A model generated the notes under the pieces. It was not told the origin of the DNA. It ran no database searches and was given only the letters and a program-made list of their open reading frames with translations. DNA of 64,000 bases from Blasia pusilla (lineage: Eukaryota > Marchantiophyta > Marchantiopsida > Blasiales), in NCBI GenBank assembly GCA_050084515.1, contig CM114272.1:56358001-56422000 (forward strand). Reading direction: 5' to 3'. Shown piece by piece: positions 1 to 11,757 of the stretch; within the stretch, counting starts at the first letter, position 1, and every line of letters begins with the position of its first letter. The translations under genes and the position numbers were made by a program.

Positions 1-880
1 CACACACTCAACGAGTTCTTGTGTCGCCCTTGCATCAAGCTCCGCGACTTTGTTTTCCTGGATGATCACAATAGACCCAATCTCTTACGCGGATTCTATA
101 GCCTTTGCTAGACGAGCACTTATCGTCTCTTTCCCCAATCCAATGCGCGCTACCTTTTTTTCTTCTTTTACCATCAGTGGTAACGCAAACTCGGGGGTAG
201 CAACCTCGGTAGCTACCCGAATCACCTCTCTAAGAAATGTACCAACCTCCTTAATGTCCGATGAAACAGGACCTTTCATCACTAGATCCTAGACATCGGA
301 GGGAAGAGTTTGAACTCCCGAATTCAGTTCGGCCTGGTAAACAACGGATTGAGTAACATCCACATGATAGTTCTCTTCATTATTTGCGTCTACAAGGTAT
401 AACACCAAGAACGTATCACTAGCAACAATGCTACACCCAATCAAGCGCATTCCCCCCAAATTGCGCTCTCCTTTCCTGCAAGTTTGACATTCAGTCTTAT
501 TTCGGACACCTCTTGCGCAGCCAATATTCTAAAGTTCATCCCATAAGCCCGAACAATCGGCTTTACCGAATTCAAATTGAAAGGCACTCTTCGGTCGTGA
601 ATCAAAGTGCCTAGAACCTTTGTACGGGTAAGAATCTGCTTCTTAATCATGATTGTAGACCGAAAAACTTTATTGCAATACGAGAATTCGTAAGCAATGC
701 GTTAAACATAGGAGAGAAAACCCATTTCTTAACACACGATAGGTAAGAATCAAGCAATATAGTACTCATCATAAATCCATTTAGTGCGAACATATGTAGA
801 CGTGAACTAAACTTGGTGAATTGGAAAGTGGAGATCTGCACAACCTTAGGAATTTCGGAACTCGGTCCCTTGGGCACTTG
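1..880 (-). pseudogene. Unidentified decayed coding region
   Basis: Read on the minus strand from about 880 down to 1, three open stretches in different frames follow one another (647-877, 441-650, 85-282). The gap between the last two (about 293-440) is also open apart from single stops. The text looks protein-like rather than random, with segments such as SDTFLVLYLVDANNEEN and KEETIS-like charged helices near the left edge. The stops and frame changes imply a decayed gene or transposon ORF that continues past the left edge of the window. I do not recognise the family. A chance run of ORFs is possible, so confidence is low. Confidence 0.3.
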
Positions 881-2399
881 TTGCTCTAGTCTATGGTGGA
901 ATTCAATGAGCTAAAGATTTTGAAACTAGGGGCTCCACTAACACCACTAGGTTCAATCTGAACTCATGATTCAGAAACGTATTTGTTGCGCCCCTACTCT
1001 CCTTGAACGTCAATCTTTAGTGTTGCGGAAGCGTACGTTCAGTAGGTCACGAACTCATTGCTGATCTGCACCGAAACACGCACTCACGTTAGTCGGGTCT
1101 GGGCCAACCAGCGTTCCAACCCACCGAGTCCTCAACTCGGCGTCTCATCAAGCTCAACCTTCCTTAGTTCCTAGTTTCCAAAACATGGCAAGTCCTTCAA
1201 GACTTGGAACAGACTTCCTGGTTAGTCTAGGGACCTGAAACGGTACTTGCGCGCCTAGCGATCCCAACTGTTCAACGGTCCTCGGGTGAGTTCTGAACCG
1301 AGACCCAAGTAATTGAGTCGCGGGATGGAATCCAAGAGGGATGTCTAAAATCACCTCAATGGACTTGGTGAAGGTTTTCCAACCCAACCCCAAAACTCAC
1401 GTTCCGTTCCATGCCCTTGAGCCGCCCCGCGGCGCCCAAAGTGGGGTTTGGGTTCCAAGCACTCTCGGAGACCTTCCCCCTTACTAGTACTTCTGGGGTT
1501 CTCCAATAACCCCTCCCCTTTGGGAAAAGAGGGTCGGGCCCTTCATTGTGGCCCTCAACCCGACTCCACTTACAGTCGTTTTCGGATTGTATCTCGGCCG
1601 CTGCTTATGCGTTTGCAGCGATCTTTGGTGCATTTCGACCGGCTCTCTATAAGCTTTCCAACGCACCCTTATTTCTTCCAAACGCATCTTGGCGCTAAAA
1701 GTTATGGCCATAAATACAGTCGGAAACTCTCAAACGCTAGTGGACTTTCAAATCCGGATCTTTCCTTTGGCAACCCACTTCCTAGACTCGACTTCTTTCA
1801 AGTCTCATTCCGCGTTTGGTCCAGGTTTCTCAGTCGCGACCATAACATCTGAAACGCGACTCCTCGCTCGCGTCTCGTCTCTTGTCTCCTCTTTGAGACA
1901 ACTCCAACGCGCAAACCATCTTAGCGTGAGCCCGCTAATGTTTCGACGTTCCGCTTGGCACTTGTTTGGTCATGAGGGTCGCGACAGTATTAGCTGTCGT
2001 CCTTCTGTTTCTCTCGCGAATCTAGGAATTGATACTAAAACTTACAACGATGACGTCCCCAACACCCGACTGAACCCAACAAGGATGACGTCCACCTTGG
2101 TCAGAAACTCACTATCCAAAAGAGGAGGAAATTTGACAGCAACCTGATTGTGTTACAAGATTCCTTACCCTAACATACATTCCAATCTACCCCCGCGGTT
2201 CAATCAAACTTCCATATTAGGTACTAGTGTAGATTTTCCCGCCAGAACTATGTAGGCTCCCGTGGCTACAATAAAGTATATTTGTAGGGCAATTGCAGAA
2301 TTTTTCCCTCCAAACCTCTACCAATCAAAACACGAAGTAGTGAATGGTAGCAATTCTTCATGATTGATTCTTTGTCCGCAGTACAAACAACTTAGCACA
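881..2399. other. No recognisable gene
   Basis: Mixed-composition DNA. It contains overlapping ORFs on both strands (for example 1448-1852 and 1689-2147, plus), none with a recognisable domain, conserved start context or splice pattern. I see nothing I can name here. Confidence 0.5.
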
Positions 2400-2690
2400 A
2401 CGCCGAAAGGATACTACGTCTGAATCGCCACAATGTCAGAAGCCATGATACCTTCTCAAGGGGTACCAAGTCTAAAGGGTTTCCAAGCCTGAAGGGCTAC
2501 TATATGTGTCGCGTTTGCAAACTTGAAGGGCTACAAGGCTAGAGCACTACCCCGTCTGAGAGGGTACTACGTCTTGATCCTTACCACGTCGGAAAGACTA
2601 CTACGTCAAAAACGTTACCGCGTTTGAACAGAGCGTTTCAACATTTGAAGGGGTACTACGTTAGGCTTTAGAGGATCTCAAGTCCATATT
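2400..2690. repeat. Degenerate short tandem repeat, unit about 20 bp
   Basis: A run of imperfect units built on GGGTACTACGTCTGAA and variants (GGGCTACAAG, GGGTACCAAGTCTAAA, CTACTACGTC). At least ten related units follow each other with variable spacing. It looks like an old, diverged minisatellite. No coding potential is seen. Confidence 0.4.
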
Positions 2691-3106
2691 TGAATGAACA
2701 TGGCACATCATAATCTGTGTGGTTCTCAGGTGTAGATCTTAACATACTAACCGTTACGTCCGTTATCCAAACGACACGAGCCAATCCCTTTAATGAAAGA
2801 AAATACACTGTCAGGAAGAAACCCAAGCGTTAGAGGCCAAGTATTGCGGCCTTTTACGTTCCTCCTTCTCCTTGTCCCTCCACCATTATCTACTTTAGTA
2901 AGATGGGACTAAAGGAGAAAAGTTTACACTATGAACGCAGTAGATATATAGATCAATGACCTAACTCCTCAAAAAGCACGGGTAGCTAGCTGCAAAACGC
3001 ATTCAGAACTAAAACTTAGTAAGGCGGTTGCAGACCTCTGCGCCGCAATTGCACTGTGACAATCTCATTCGAATGAGCCGAAGTTCCTACTCAGTTCTGA
3101 TTCCTA

Positions 3107-3152
3107 GGTACTCCCGACCGACCAAAGCTGGCTTCGGTCGGTCGAGAGTACC
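3107..3152. repeat. 21-bp inverted repeat with 4-base loop
   Basis: The left arm GGTACTCCCGACCGACCAAA and the following G are mirrored by a right arm that reads back with only two mismatches. The centre is CTGG. The hairpin lies just upstream of the 152-bp satellite. It could be a miniature element or a cruciform-forming site. There are no flanking duplications to prove mobility. Confidence 0.55.
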
Positions 3153-3399
3153 GAAGAATTGGAACTATAGATCTAGTTAAACAAACGATAGCTGAATCCA
3201 ATTCCCTAAACCATTTTCGTAACTCTACATGTAGGGTGTGAATCGGAAGTGTAGTTGCAAATCCTAAAACCTAAACACTGACATGCAGAGCACTTCTTGA
3301 AATGATAGAACGAACAAAATACCTTCATGAAGGGCACTGAGAAATCTCTTTGCATGACATTTCCCGCCCCACAATAAAAGCCATACACTCAATTGCACC

Positions 3400-5350
3400 A
3401 GAAGTATGGCTCCATGCTCAATTTGATAGCTTTAAATCCAGAAATGAATGGATACCTAAACCCGTGCTTTCAAAACTAGAGTTCCCAAATCCAATTGCTA
3501 GCCTCTATGCTTGCTACCTCACAATGGGAACTATCGATCCAGTTCTCAAAAAGAGAAGGAGCATCAATTGGAACTCAGGTTCCGGTTCGAGACATGATAA
3601 CTGAGCCCGAACAACTACTTTCGAAACTGTAGTTCCCAAATGAGATCGCGGGCCTCCTTATCGAATTCCTCACTATCCGAACTAGAGATCCAGTTCTCGA
3701 AATGAGAAGGAGGATCAATCAGAACTTAGACACGAGGACTGGGCTTGAACGGGTGCTTTTGGTAGTGAAGTTCCCAAATGAGATCGTTGTCCTCCTGCTC
3801 GGCTTCCTAACCATTGAAACCCTAGCTCTAGTCTCGAAATGAGAAGGAGGATCAATCGAAACTCAAGTTCCGGTTCCAGAGACCGGAGTCCCTACCTAAA
3901 CGAGGCCTTTCGGAACTATAGTTCCCAAATCAAATCGCCGGCCTCCTTGTCGGATTCCTCACTATTGGCACTAGAGATCCACTTCTCGAAATGAGAAGCA
4001 GGATCAATCGGAACACAGGTTTCGGTTCCAGATACGGGAGTCCCTACCTAAATAAGGGCTTTCTAAAACACCACTTCCCAAATCAAATCACCGGCCACTT
4101 TCCTTACTAACTCACCATCAGATATCTACTTCCGATTCTCGAAATGAGAAGGAGGATCAATCGGAACACATGTTCCGGTTCCAGACTCGACAACTGAGCT
4201 TGAACGGCTCAGTTGTCAGAACTGTAGTTCCAAAATTAAATCTCCGGCCTCCTTATCAGATTCCTCAATATCGGCACTAGAGATCCTGTTCTCAAAATGA
4301 GAAGCATAATCAATCGGAACACAGGTTCCGGTTCCAGATGCGGGAGTCCCTACCTAAACAAGTGCTTTTGGAACTATAGTTCCCAATTCAAATCATCGGC
4401 CTCTTTCCTTACTACCTCACCATTGGAACTCTAGTTCCAATTCTCGAAATGAGAAGGAGGATCAATCGAAACACAGGTTTCGGTTCCAGAGACGAGAGTC
4501 TCCTATCTAAACCAAGGCTTTCAAAACTCTAGTTCCCAAATCAAATCTCCGGCCTCTTTCTTTATTACCTCACCATCGGAACTCTAGTTCCAGTTCTTGA
4601 AATGATAAGGATGATTAATCGCAACTCAGGTTCCGATTCCAGACTCAACAATTGAGCCCGATCGGCTGCTTTTGGAACTAGAGATCCAGTTCTCAAATGA
4701 GATCAAGGCCCTCCTTATCGGATTCCTCACTATGGGAAGTAGAGATCCCGTTCTCGAAATGAGAACAAGGATGAATCCGAACTCACGTTCCGGTTCTTCT
4801 AACAACAACTCAGCATGAATGGGTGCTTTTGGAACTCTAGTTCCCAAATGAGTTCGCCGTCCTCCTTCCTGGCATCCTCACCATCAGAACTCTACATCGA
4901 GTTCTTGAAACTAGATGGAGGATCAATCGAAACTCAGGTTCCGGTTCCATAGACAAGAGTCCATCACTGAACGAGGTCTTTCGGAATAGTAGTTCCCAAA
5001 CCAAATCGCCAGCCTCTTTCCTTCCTACCTCACCATCGGAACTCTAGAATCATCCAATTCTCGAAATCATAAGGATCATCAATCGGGACTCAAATTCCGG
5101 TTCTAGAGATGGGAGCACCAACCTAAATAAGGGCTTTCAAAACTGTAGTTCCCAAATGAAATCGCTAGTCGCTTTCCTTACTACCTCACCATTGAAACTC
5201 TAGTTCCAGTTCTCGAGATGAGAAGGAGGATCAATCGAAACTCAGGTTCCGGTTCCAAAGATGAGAGTCCCTACCTCAACCAGGGCTGTCAAAATTGTAG
5301 TTCCCAAATCAAATCGCGGGCCTCTTTTCTTACTACCTCTCCATCGTTTC
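3400..5350. repeat. Satellite array, unit about 152 bp, about 12-13 copies
   Basis: The marker string AAATGAGAAGGAGGATCAATC and its variants recurs at about 3550, 3701, 3838, 3990, 4143, 4297, 4448, 4601, 4758, 4908, 5065 and 5216. Spacing is 150-157 bp with one shorter unit of 137. Each unit also carries GGTTCCGGTTCCAGA and AGTTCCCAAATCAAATCGCC. Units differ by many substitutions, so the array is not freshly amplified. A length of ~150 bp is typical of plant satellites. Nothing in the array is convincingly coding; the short ORFs inside it are by-products of the repeat. Confidence 0.85.
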
Positions 5351-5539
5351 ACCGTCAAGTTTTTACATTGCACCAATGAGGTTTCATGAAGAATCATTTG
5401 GACTTGGAGTCACCTGTGCCGCGGTGATGGTGGCAAAGAAGACCCATTTCTATAGCCTATTTCACAATAAACATCGATTCATCCCCCTAGCCATAGGTGT
5501 GTATGGAGCCATGGGCTCTCTTGAGCTAATTGCAATTCG

Positions 5540-6135
5540 TTATTGAATGCAACATGTCTCCATAACTTTCCAGCATTCCAAAGAAAATGGGCTTTTGGGT
5601 CTGATTCTTGCTATGGGAGGTGTAATCGTTAGAAGCCCACTTAGTGATAACCATACATGTCTCTCTAACATAATAATTTTCTGATAGTTGGTGGGTTTAA
5701 CCCCCAAAGAGTGCCCTTTTTTTTCCCGATTGTTACTCAAGGGGCCAACTCCTTTGAGTACCCCTCCTTTACACTCCCTATAGGTTCTCCGTAATCCCTT
5801 TTTATTCTCTAATTCTTGATCCATTAAGTTTTTAGGGAGCTTCCCTATGAAATTTTTGGTAAAGTAATTTTCCATTTTCCTAGTTATAAACTCAAACACA
5901 ATTCTATCCCAATGACTTGATCGGGAGTTGTGGTCGATTGTCCTCCAGAAATTTAGGTTCCCCACCCGAACCCCTTATTCCTAAACTCCCGCCACTCGGG
6001 ATTTTGCATAAAAATTAGAGTGAAATAATAGTCCACTTGGAAGTCATGGCGAAAAATGGAAAATGACAGATTCTTGAAAAAAACTTCCACTAGTTCATTC
6101 CAAATGTTGTCATGATCTCCTTCGGCTATCCACAA
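5540..6135 (-). other. Two adjoining unidentified ORFs
   Basis: ORFs of 60 codons (5953-6135) and 141 codons (5540-5965) overlap by 13 bases in different frames on the minus strand. They could be one frameshifted reading frame. The sequence is aromatic- and lysine-rich with no motif I recognise. It lies between the satellite and the copia element. It may be a transposon remnant or chance. Confidence 0.2.
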
Positions 6136-6344
6136 TCACACTCCAATCACATATCCATATTCACAACAGATAACACGTTATGGTTTTGGAACTCTCGGAG
6201 TGTGGGAGTTTCTTCTCAATTTCCCCTCGGGACACTTAGTGGAAGTAAGAAAGTCGAAAAACTACATCCAACTTGGGGACTACCCCCGCCATGGGAAATT
6301 CATGTACTATCCAACACGCGATGAAGTGCGCAAGAAGGTAATCT

Positions 6345-6650
6345 TAATAGAAAAGACACTATGCAAGATTGAGAATTGCAAACTCAAAGTCTTGAAGCTC
6401 CTTCTACTATCTTCACAAGCTCCTCCTTATGACTTGCTAAGCCACAAACTAGCACCTCTGTAGAGAAGACTCAGAATCTCACTACTACCTCTATTAGAAT
6501 GAGGGAATCCTTTTTATATCCTATTCGTCCTACTCGAGGGGGGATTGAGCATGCTTCCTTATTCCACTTCCTCTTTCTTAAATAGTAAGTACACATTTGG
6601 AAAACTACACGTGTCCCTCACAATGGGCACCGATATTAATACTCTCAACA
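6345..6650 (-). repeat. Copia 3-prime LTR
   Basis: On the minus strand it starts TGTTGAGAGTATTAATATCGG, directly after a purine run, and ends near CTATTA. It matches 10891-11192 over nearly its whole length. A TATA-like CTTTTTATAT (read on plus, about 6509-6518) lies at the same place as in the other LTR. Confidence 0.85.
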
Positions 6651-6662
6651 CTCCTCCTCCAT
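6651..6662 (-). other. Polypurine tract of the copia element
   Basis: On the minus strand ATGGAGGAGGAG directly precedes the TGTTG start of the 3-prime LTR. This is the expected position and composition of the plus-strand DNA primer. Confidence 0.7.
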
Positions 6663-6682
6663 AAGAGGGGAACATCCCTCCA

Positions 6683-8320
6683 CTAGGCCAAGCATGTTCC
6701 TGCAAGTAACAAACTTTGCCTTCCCAAGAGGCTTGGTAAAAATATCACCTGCCATCTCCTCCGTAGGACAATATTCCATTCTAATCTCCTTAGCTTCCAT
6801 CGTTGTCTTAGGAAATGGTACTTGACATCAAAGTGCTTCGTGCGACCGTGATGTACAGGATTCTTTGCTATTGTAATGCATGATTGATTATCCTCATAGA
6901 TGAGGATAGATTTTGGTTGTAGGATGCCATGGTCACCTAAGGCTTTGCGCAGCCAAAGAGCTTCCTTGGCAGCATCGCTTGGATCAACATATTCCGCCTC
7001 AATAGAAGAAAGGGAAACAATTTTCTGCTTCTTACTTGACCAAGACACCGTTACTCCTGCCAAAAGGAATGCGTATCCTCCTACAGAACAACGAGTATCC
7101 CTACATCCACCCCAATCTGCATCACTATACCCTACAAGTTCCAAGCTTGCATTTTGTCCTCCATACTGTAGGACAAGATCCTTTGTTCCTTGTAGGTATC
7201 GAAAATCCCTTTCGCTCCTTGCCAATGTGATAGTTGCGGACATGCCATGTATTGCGCAAAATGTTGGCAAGCAAATGAGATATCGTACCTAGTACCGTTT
7301 ACGAGGTAGAGTAAAGAGCCCTTTGCGCTTTGATAAAGCTCTTTACCTTTACTATCCAATAATGAGTCGTTTAGCTGCCCCCTAGAATTCCCTGCCTCCA
7401 TTGGTGTAGATGCAGGCTTTACTTTTTCAAACCCGAATTCTCTCAATTTCTCTCGGATATACTTTGCTTGATTCAAATAAATTGTGCCAGATTTCTCATC
7501 ATGGATGAAGGTGATACCAAGAAAGTACGAAAGTTTTCCAAGATCCTTCATCTTGTACTTGTTCTGCAACTCCTCCTTGCTCTTCACAATTAGCTTGAAG
7601 TTCTTTCCGCCGTTTATCAAGTCGTCAACATAGATTGCAAGCAACAAAAGGAAGCTTTCCATTTGCATTGTGTATAATCAAGGATCTGAGTTTGAGCGCT
7701 TCCATCCGAGATGTTGTAGAGAGCTATCCAAGTTCTCATTCTATCCACGGCCGGCTTGCTTCAAGCCATATAGAGTTTGCAAAAGACGGAGTACCTTCCC
7801 CTTCTACTCCTCAGGAACAATCAACCCTTATGGAATAGTCATGTATATTCTCCTCCTCAAGCTTACCATTCAAGTAAGCTGTGATGACATCCAGTTGCTC
7901 TAGATGCCAATCAAGTACCACTGCTATAGCCACAAATATACGAATTGTGGAAAGCCGTGCAACGGGTGCAAAAGTTTTGGTGTAGTCAATACCTTTGATC
8001 TGCAAGAACCCTTTGGCAACAAGTCTAGCCTTAAATCTCTCAATTGTCCCATCTCTAGCAAGTTTCGTCTTGAAAACCCACTTGGAACCAATTTCTTTCC
8101 TGTTACTTGGCAAGTGTGCATACTCCCAAGTCCCATGAGCTCTATGTGACTCAAGCTCCTCCTCTATTGCCTTTCGCCAATGAATACCCAAAGGCGACTG
8201 TAGTGCCTCTTGCACTGTCTTGGGCTCATGATCAAGATGAATAGAGCTCTTGTTTACAGAAGCTGTCTCCAATGGAAAGTCCTCATCGTAATGGATGAAG
8301 TCATCCCCTTCCTTCCATGG
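6683..8320 (-). pseudogene. Copia reverse transcriptase and RNase H, broken
   Basis: Reverse transcriptase begins with the copia signature GSKWVFKTKLARDGTIERFK, followed by KARLVAKGF and FAPVARLSTIR (about 7811-8272). After a frame change come the catalytic YVDD (about 7625) and LGKLSYFLGI. RNase H follows with GYSDADWGGCRDTR, SLSSIEAEY and a conserved ...HDVKYHF-type end (6683-7270). At least three frame changes separate the parts. With the YVDD intact but the frame broken, this is a dead copy of a once functional polyprotein. Confidence 0.9.
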
Positions 8321-8329
8321 AGTACGATG

Positions 8330-9930
8330 CTAGCTTGGGCCCCTAACGATGTTGTTAGGATCAATTCCACCTCTTTGGCGTTGAGATGGATGTGGCAAAG
8401 GTGCCGGATCAAGCTCGCCCTCCTGATCCAAAATTGGACGTGCATCAGCAAGGTTATCTTCCGGTTGAGGTGCTGCATGAAGATCCTCCTCAGGACCTGT
8501 GCTTGCATGTACTCCATGCTCTTGCTCTTCAACACTTTCAGGAATTCTAGTTGGGATGACAATGCCTTCACCTGGCTCTCCTCCCTCTGCTGGCTTGCTG
8601 CTAGAAGGCGTGACAAGTGGAACTGCAACATTGTCCCATTTCTTTTCGTCCATGAAGATGACATCCCTACTAAGTACCACATTTAGGCTATTAAGGAGAA
8701 AAACTTCATACGCTTTGGAGGTTTCGGAATAGCCAACAAAGATACCCTTCTTTGCCTTTGCATGGAGCTTTTTGCGTTTCTCCTTCGGAATAATGTACCA
8801 TACATAGCATCCGAATGGGCAGGCAAAAGCTAGATTAGGTTTTACACCATAAAACACCATATAAGGAGCCTTACCTTCCAACTGTGGATGTGGTAGCCGG
8901 TTTCGCGTCCACACTACATGCTTTGCCGCATAAGCCTAATATCTACGATCAAGCTTTGCATCTTCAAGGAGTGTGCGAACTCCTTCAAATATGGTACGCA
9001 TCATCCGCTCTGCCATGCCAACAATCTCATGCGTATATGAAGGGGTAGTCATGTGGCGCACACCTTCAGCCTTGAAGTGTGAGCCAAGCTCCTTGTTGAG
9101 GAATTTAGATCCTCGATCTGTGAGGAAGGTCTTAACCTTCTTACCTGTTCGACGCTGCGCTTCTGCCTCCCACATCTTGTAAGCGGCATGAGTTTGATCT
9201 TTCCTTTGTAAGAAAGCCAAGCCAACATATCAAGAAAACTCATGGATCCAAACTGCAAGCCATCGAGCTCCGCTGAAACTTGGTGTATCAGAAAAGCCAA
9301 GATCAGAGATGACAACTTCCAAGATTGATTTGGCATGCTTGTGTGTGTTTGGAAAAGGTAAACGGTGAGCCTTCCCAACAATGCATGACTCACATCTTGG
9401 AATGAATTCCTTGTCTCCCTTAATATGGAGACCCTCCACAGCTCCAGATCGTTCCGCTTCTCGAATTTTCTCCACAGATGCATGCGCGAGTGCATGGTGC
9501 CATTCTTGCAAAGTTCGGCCCATAGAAACACTTGCAATAAGGTCTGGATGTTCCTCCTCAACCTCACATGGAATGAGGTATGCCTTGCCTTCCAACTTGC
9601 CATGGGACAAAATTTCCCCGGTTGGAAGAATCCACTCTACGCCCTTCCCATCTAAGTTAAACTGACAACCACGCTTGCATAGAGTAGCTGCGGACAATAA
9701 GGTTTCTCGTGCCTCAGGAACCCAATGGACATTTTTGATGACGACTTTAACTCATTCTCCCTTTAGATTATGCACGAAAATGTGCATCTCTCCAGAACCA
9801 CGTGATCGTCCTCCTATACCATTGTATCCTTGTAGATGCACGAAGGCATCCTTATCAAAGTTAAGGATCTTTGACCGATCTTGCTGGATATGTACATCTG
9901 ACTATCAATACGGACAGAATGATGTATAGT
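8330..9930 (-). pseudogene. Copia protease/GAG-pre-integrase/integrase, broken
   Basis: The 9230-9697 piece carries a GAG-pre-integrase zinc-binding region (WHHALAHASVEKI ... CESCIVGKAHRLPFP; His and Cys pairs). The catalytic core follows in 8936-9220 (LTDRGSKFLNKEL, then MAERMMRTI with the final Glu). The core ends in 8330-8914 with GVKPNLAFACPFGC and KKGIFVGYSETSKAY, the usual copia integrase tail. A protease region should sit at about 9700-9930 but has no convincing D[TS]G motif left. Frames alternate, so the gene is inactive. Confidence 0.85.
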
Positions 9931-10753
9931 AAGTGAATTTGATGAAAGGACCTCGTGGGTTGCGAGTACAACCACCGCGCCTGTAGTTGCTATCGTACGC
10001 CCATTTTTCGCCTTCAAACATTCCTTATCACCCTTCCAATGACCCTTCTGACCGCATGCTCTGCAAGTACTCTTTGATTTGTCGATCTTGCCTTTCCCTT
10101 TATTTGCAGACTTTTGAGACAAATTTCCCTTTAGATTGAATGGCGAGAGCTACTTCAGAAGAAGATGTGCCTTTCTCCTTCTTGCGTTCCTCCTCTTGCA
10201 AGAGGATGGACTTTTCAAAGTCCTCGATAATATCCTCCTTGTTTCGTGATCCAAGAGCTTGGATCACTGATTCCCATGAATCTGGTAATGCAGAGAGGAC
10301 TATGGAAGGCATTTCCATATCACTCACCTCTCCTGCAGACTCAACAAGCTCATCACGTAGCTCAAAAATTTCTCGCAAGAAATCATTCATGGAAGATCCA
10401 TCTGCATAGCGAAGCCCATATAATTTGCGCCTCAAGTAGATCTGGGAAGCAACACCTTTCTTGCGGTGTTTATCCTCTAGCTTGGACTACATCTCAAATG
10501 CCGACTTGCACTTCTTGATGTGTATATGCTGTGATGCCTTGATGTTAAGCACGATATGCGAAGGTGCCTCCATCTCCTCAAAGTCCCACTTCTTACGAGC
10601 TTCATCGGCCAAGTCTTCCCTACTATCCGGATTCTCAATGTGCTTAAAGAGATTCCGCGATCTCAAGAGATACTCCAGGACAAAAGCCCATGTGCCATAG
10701 TTTTTGTCATCCAACCGATCGGTATGCTGCTCGCTTCTAGACGATGAGGCCAT
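9814..10753 (-). pseudogene. Copia gag, broken
   Basis: The start is taken at the ATG at 10751-10753 (MASSSRSEQHTDRLDDKNY). This is the usual copia gag opening, followed by YGTWAFVLEYLLRS and a UBN2-type helical capsid region (10100-10435). A CCHC zinc knuckle (CRACGQKGHWKGDKEC) lies at about 10030-10080. Two frame changes split it. It sits about 120 bp inside the primer-binding site, as expected for gag. Confidence 0.85.
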
Positions 10754-10874
10754 GCCCACGATGTAGATCAACCAAGAACTACTACTGCAATACTGGGTAT
10801 TGACTGTTGGGAGCTCTAGCTGAATGGAGACAATATAAACAACACAAGACGGAGCAATTGGATTTAAGCAAAAA

Positions 10875-10890
10875 CTTGGCTCTGATACCA
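10875..10890 (-). promoter_or_regulatory. Primer-binding site, initiator-Met tRNA type
   Basis: On the minus strand TGGTATCAGAGCCAAG follows immediately after the 5-prime LTR. TGGTATCAGAGC is the classic complement of the plant initiator tRNA-Met 3-prime end used by copia elements. Confidence 0.88.
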
Positions 10891-11192
10891 TAATAGAAAA
10901 GATACTATGCAAGATTTAGAATTGCAAACTCAAAGTCTTGAAGCTCCTTCTAATGTCTTCACAAGCTCCTCTCCTCTATGTGTGAGTAGTTCCTCCTAAT
11001 GACATGCTAAGCCACAAACTAGCACCTCTTTACAGAAGACTCAGAATCTCACTACTACCTCTGTTAGAATGAGGGAACCCCTTTTATATCCTAGTTGTCC
11101 TACTCACTTCCTTATTCCACTTCTTAAAATAGTAAGTACACATGTGGAAAACTACACGTGTCCCTCACAATGGGCACCGATATTAATACTCT
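10891..11192 (-). repeat. Copia 5-prime LTR
   Basis: It matches the left LTR. A TATA box (TATAAAAG on minus, 11091-11098) would start transcription inside the LTR. The outer edge reads ...AGAGTATTAAT without the TGTTG seen in the other copy, so the terminal few bases are altered or lost. Confidence 0.85.
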
Positions 11193-11757
11193 GACTGACG
11201 CGATCGCTGAATATTTTACAGTGAAAATATTTTACAGTGTGAACCGAACAAAGTGGTGATCGAAATCTGGAGGTAATTCCATTCCTCCACACTTCAATCC
11301 ACAACCGTTCGATCCCATACGAAGACGAACTCGACGATGTCAGAATATCCTTTCGTAGATTTAGAACGTCACATTCACAATTCATGAACAAACGTGGAAT
11401 CAGATGCAAAGCTCAAGCGGGCCGCCAGAAGATTGACTCAATCCCATTTAGTGTGTCCCATTTATTGACAAACACATGGTAATCTAAAGAGCTCGATCTG
11501 GAAAGGTCAATTGTAGTGGTGAAGTCTTCTGAGCTCGGACGAAATGAAAACTTGGTCTCAATTGTCCGGACACGTGAAGGTCCACGAATTCAAGGATCTA
11601 ATGCATACACTTCTGCGGACATCGGCCATCGTAGCTGCAATATCGATGTCCTACAAAATGAAAAGTTCTGTACAATTGTTTAGAGATCTCTTGGCTGGAC
11701 GTAGGGCGTTCCGTTCCAGATGTAATCTTGAAATTGGTGTCCATCGCCGAGATCGAA
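11193..11757. other. 3-prime flank of the P450 gene
   Basis: There is no gene. On the minus strand an AATAAA hexamer (11461-11466), about 290 bp past the P450 stop, could be its polyadenylation signal. The copia element lies 565 bp downstream of the stop codon. Confidence 0.35.

Larger units (their letters stand above)
6345..11192 (-). mobile_element. Ty1/copia LTR retrotransposon, decayed
   Basis: A 4.85-kb element on the minus strand. It has ~300-bp LTRs at both ends, a primer-binding site inside the right LTR, a polypurine tract beside the left LTR, and coding pieces in copia order: gag with zinc knuckle, GAG-pre-integrase, integrase, reverse transcriptase, RNase H. The reading frame is broken by many shifts and stops, so it is not autonomous. 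The outer end of the right LTR lacks the TGTTG start seen in the left LTR, and no target-site duplication is visible. A small terminal deletion is therefore likely. The LTRs differ by scattered substitutions and by short indels such as CTCGAGGGGGGATT, present only on the left. Confidence 0.92.

Noticed and set aside
1448-2147. Overlapping plus-strand ORFs of 134 and 152 codons
   Set aside because: The composition looks non-coding, no motif was found, and the minus strand is equally open.
6112-6463. Plus-strand ORFs at the left edge of the copia LTR
   Set aside because: They run from flanking DNA into the LTR without a break at 6345, so at least the distal part is not a gene. No domain is recognisable.
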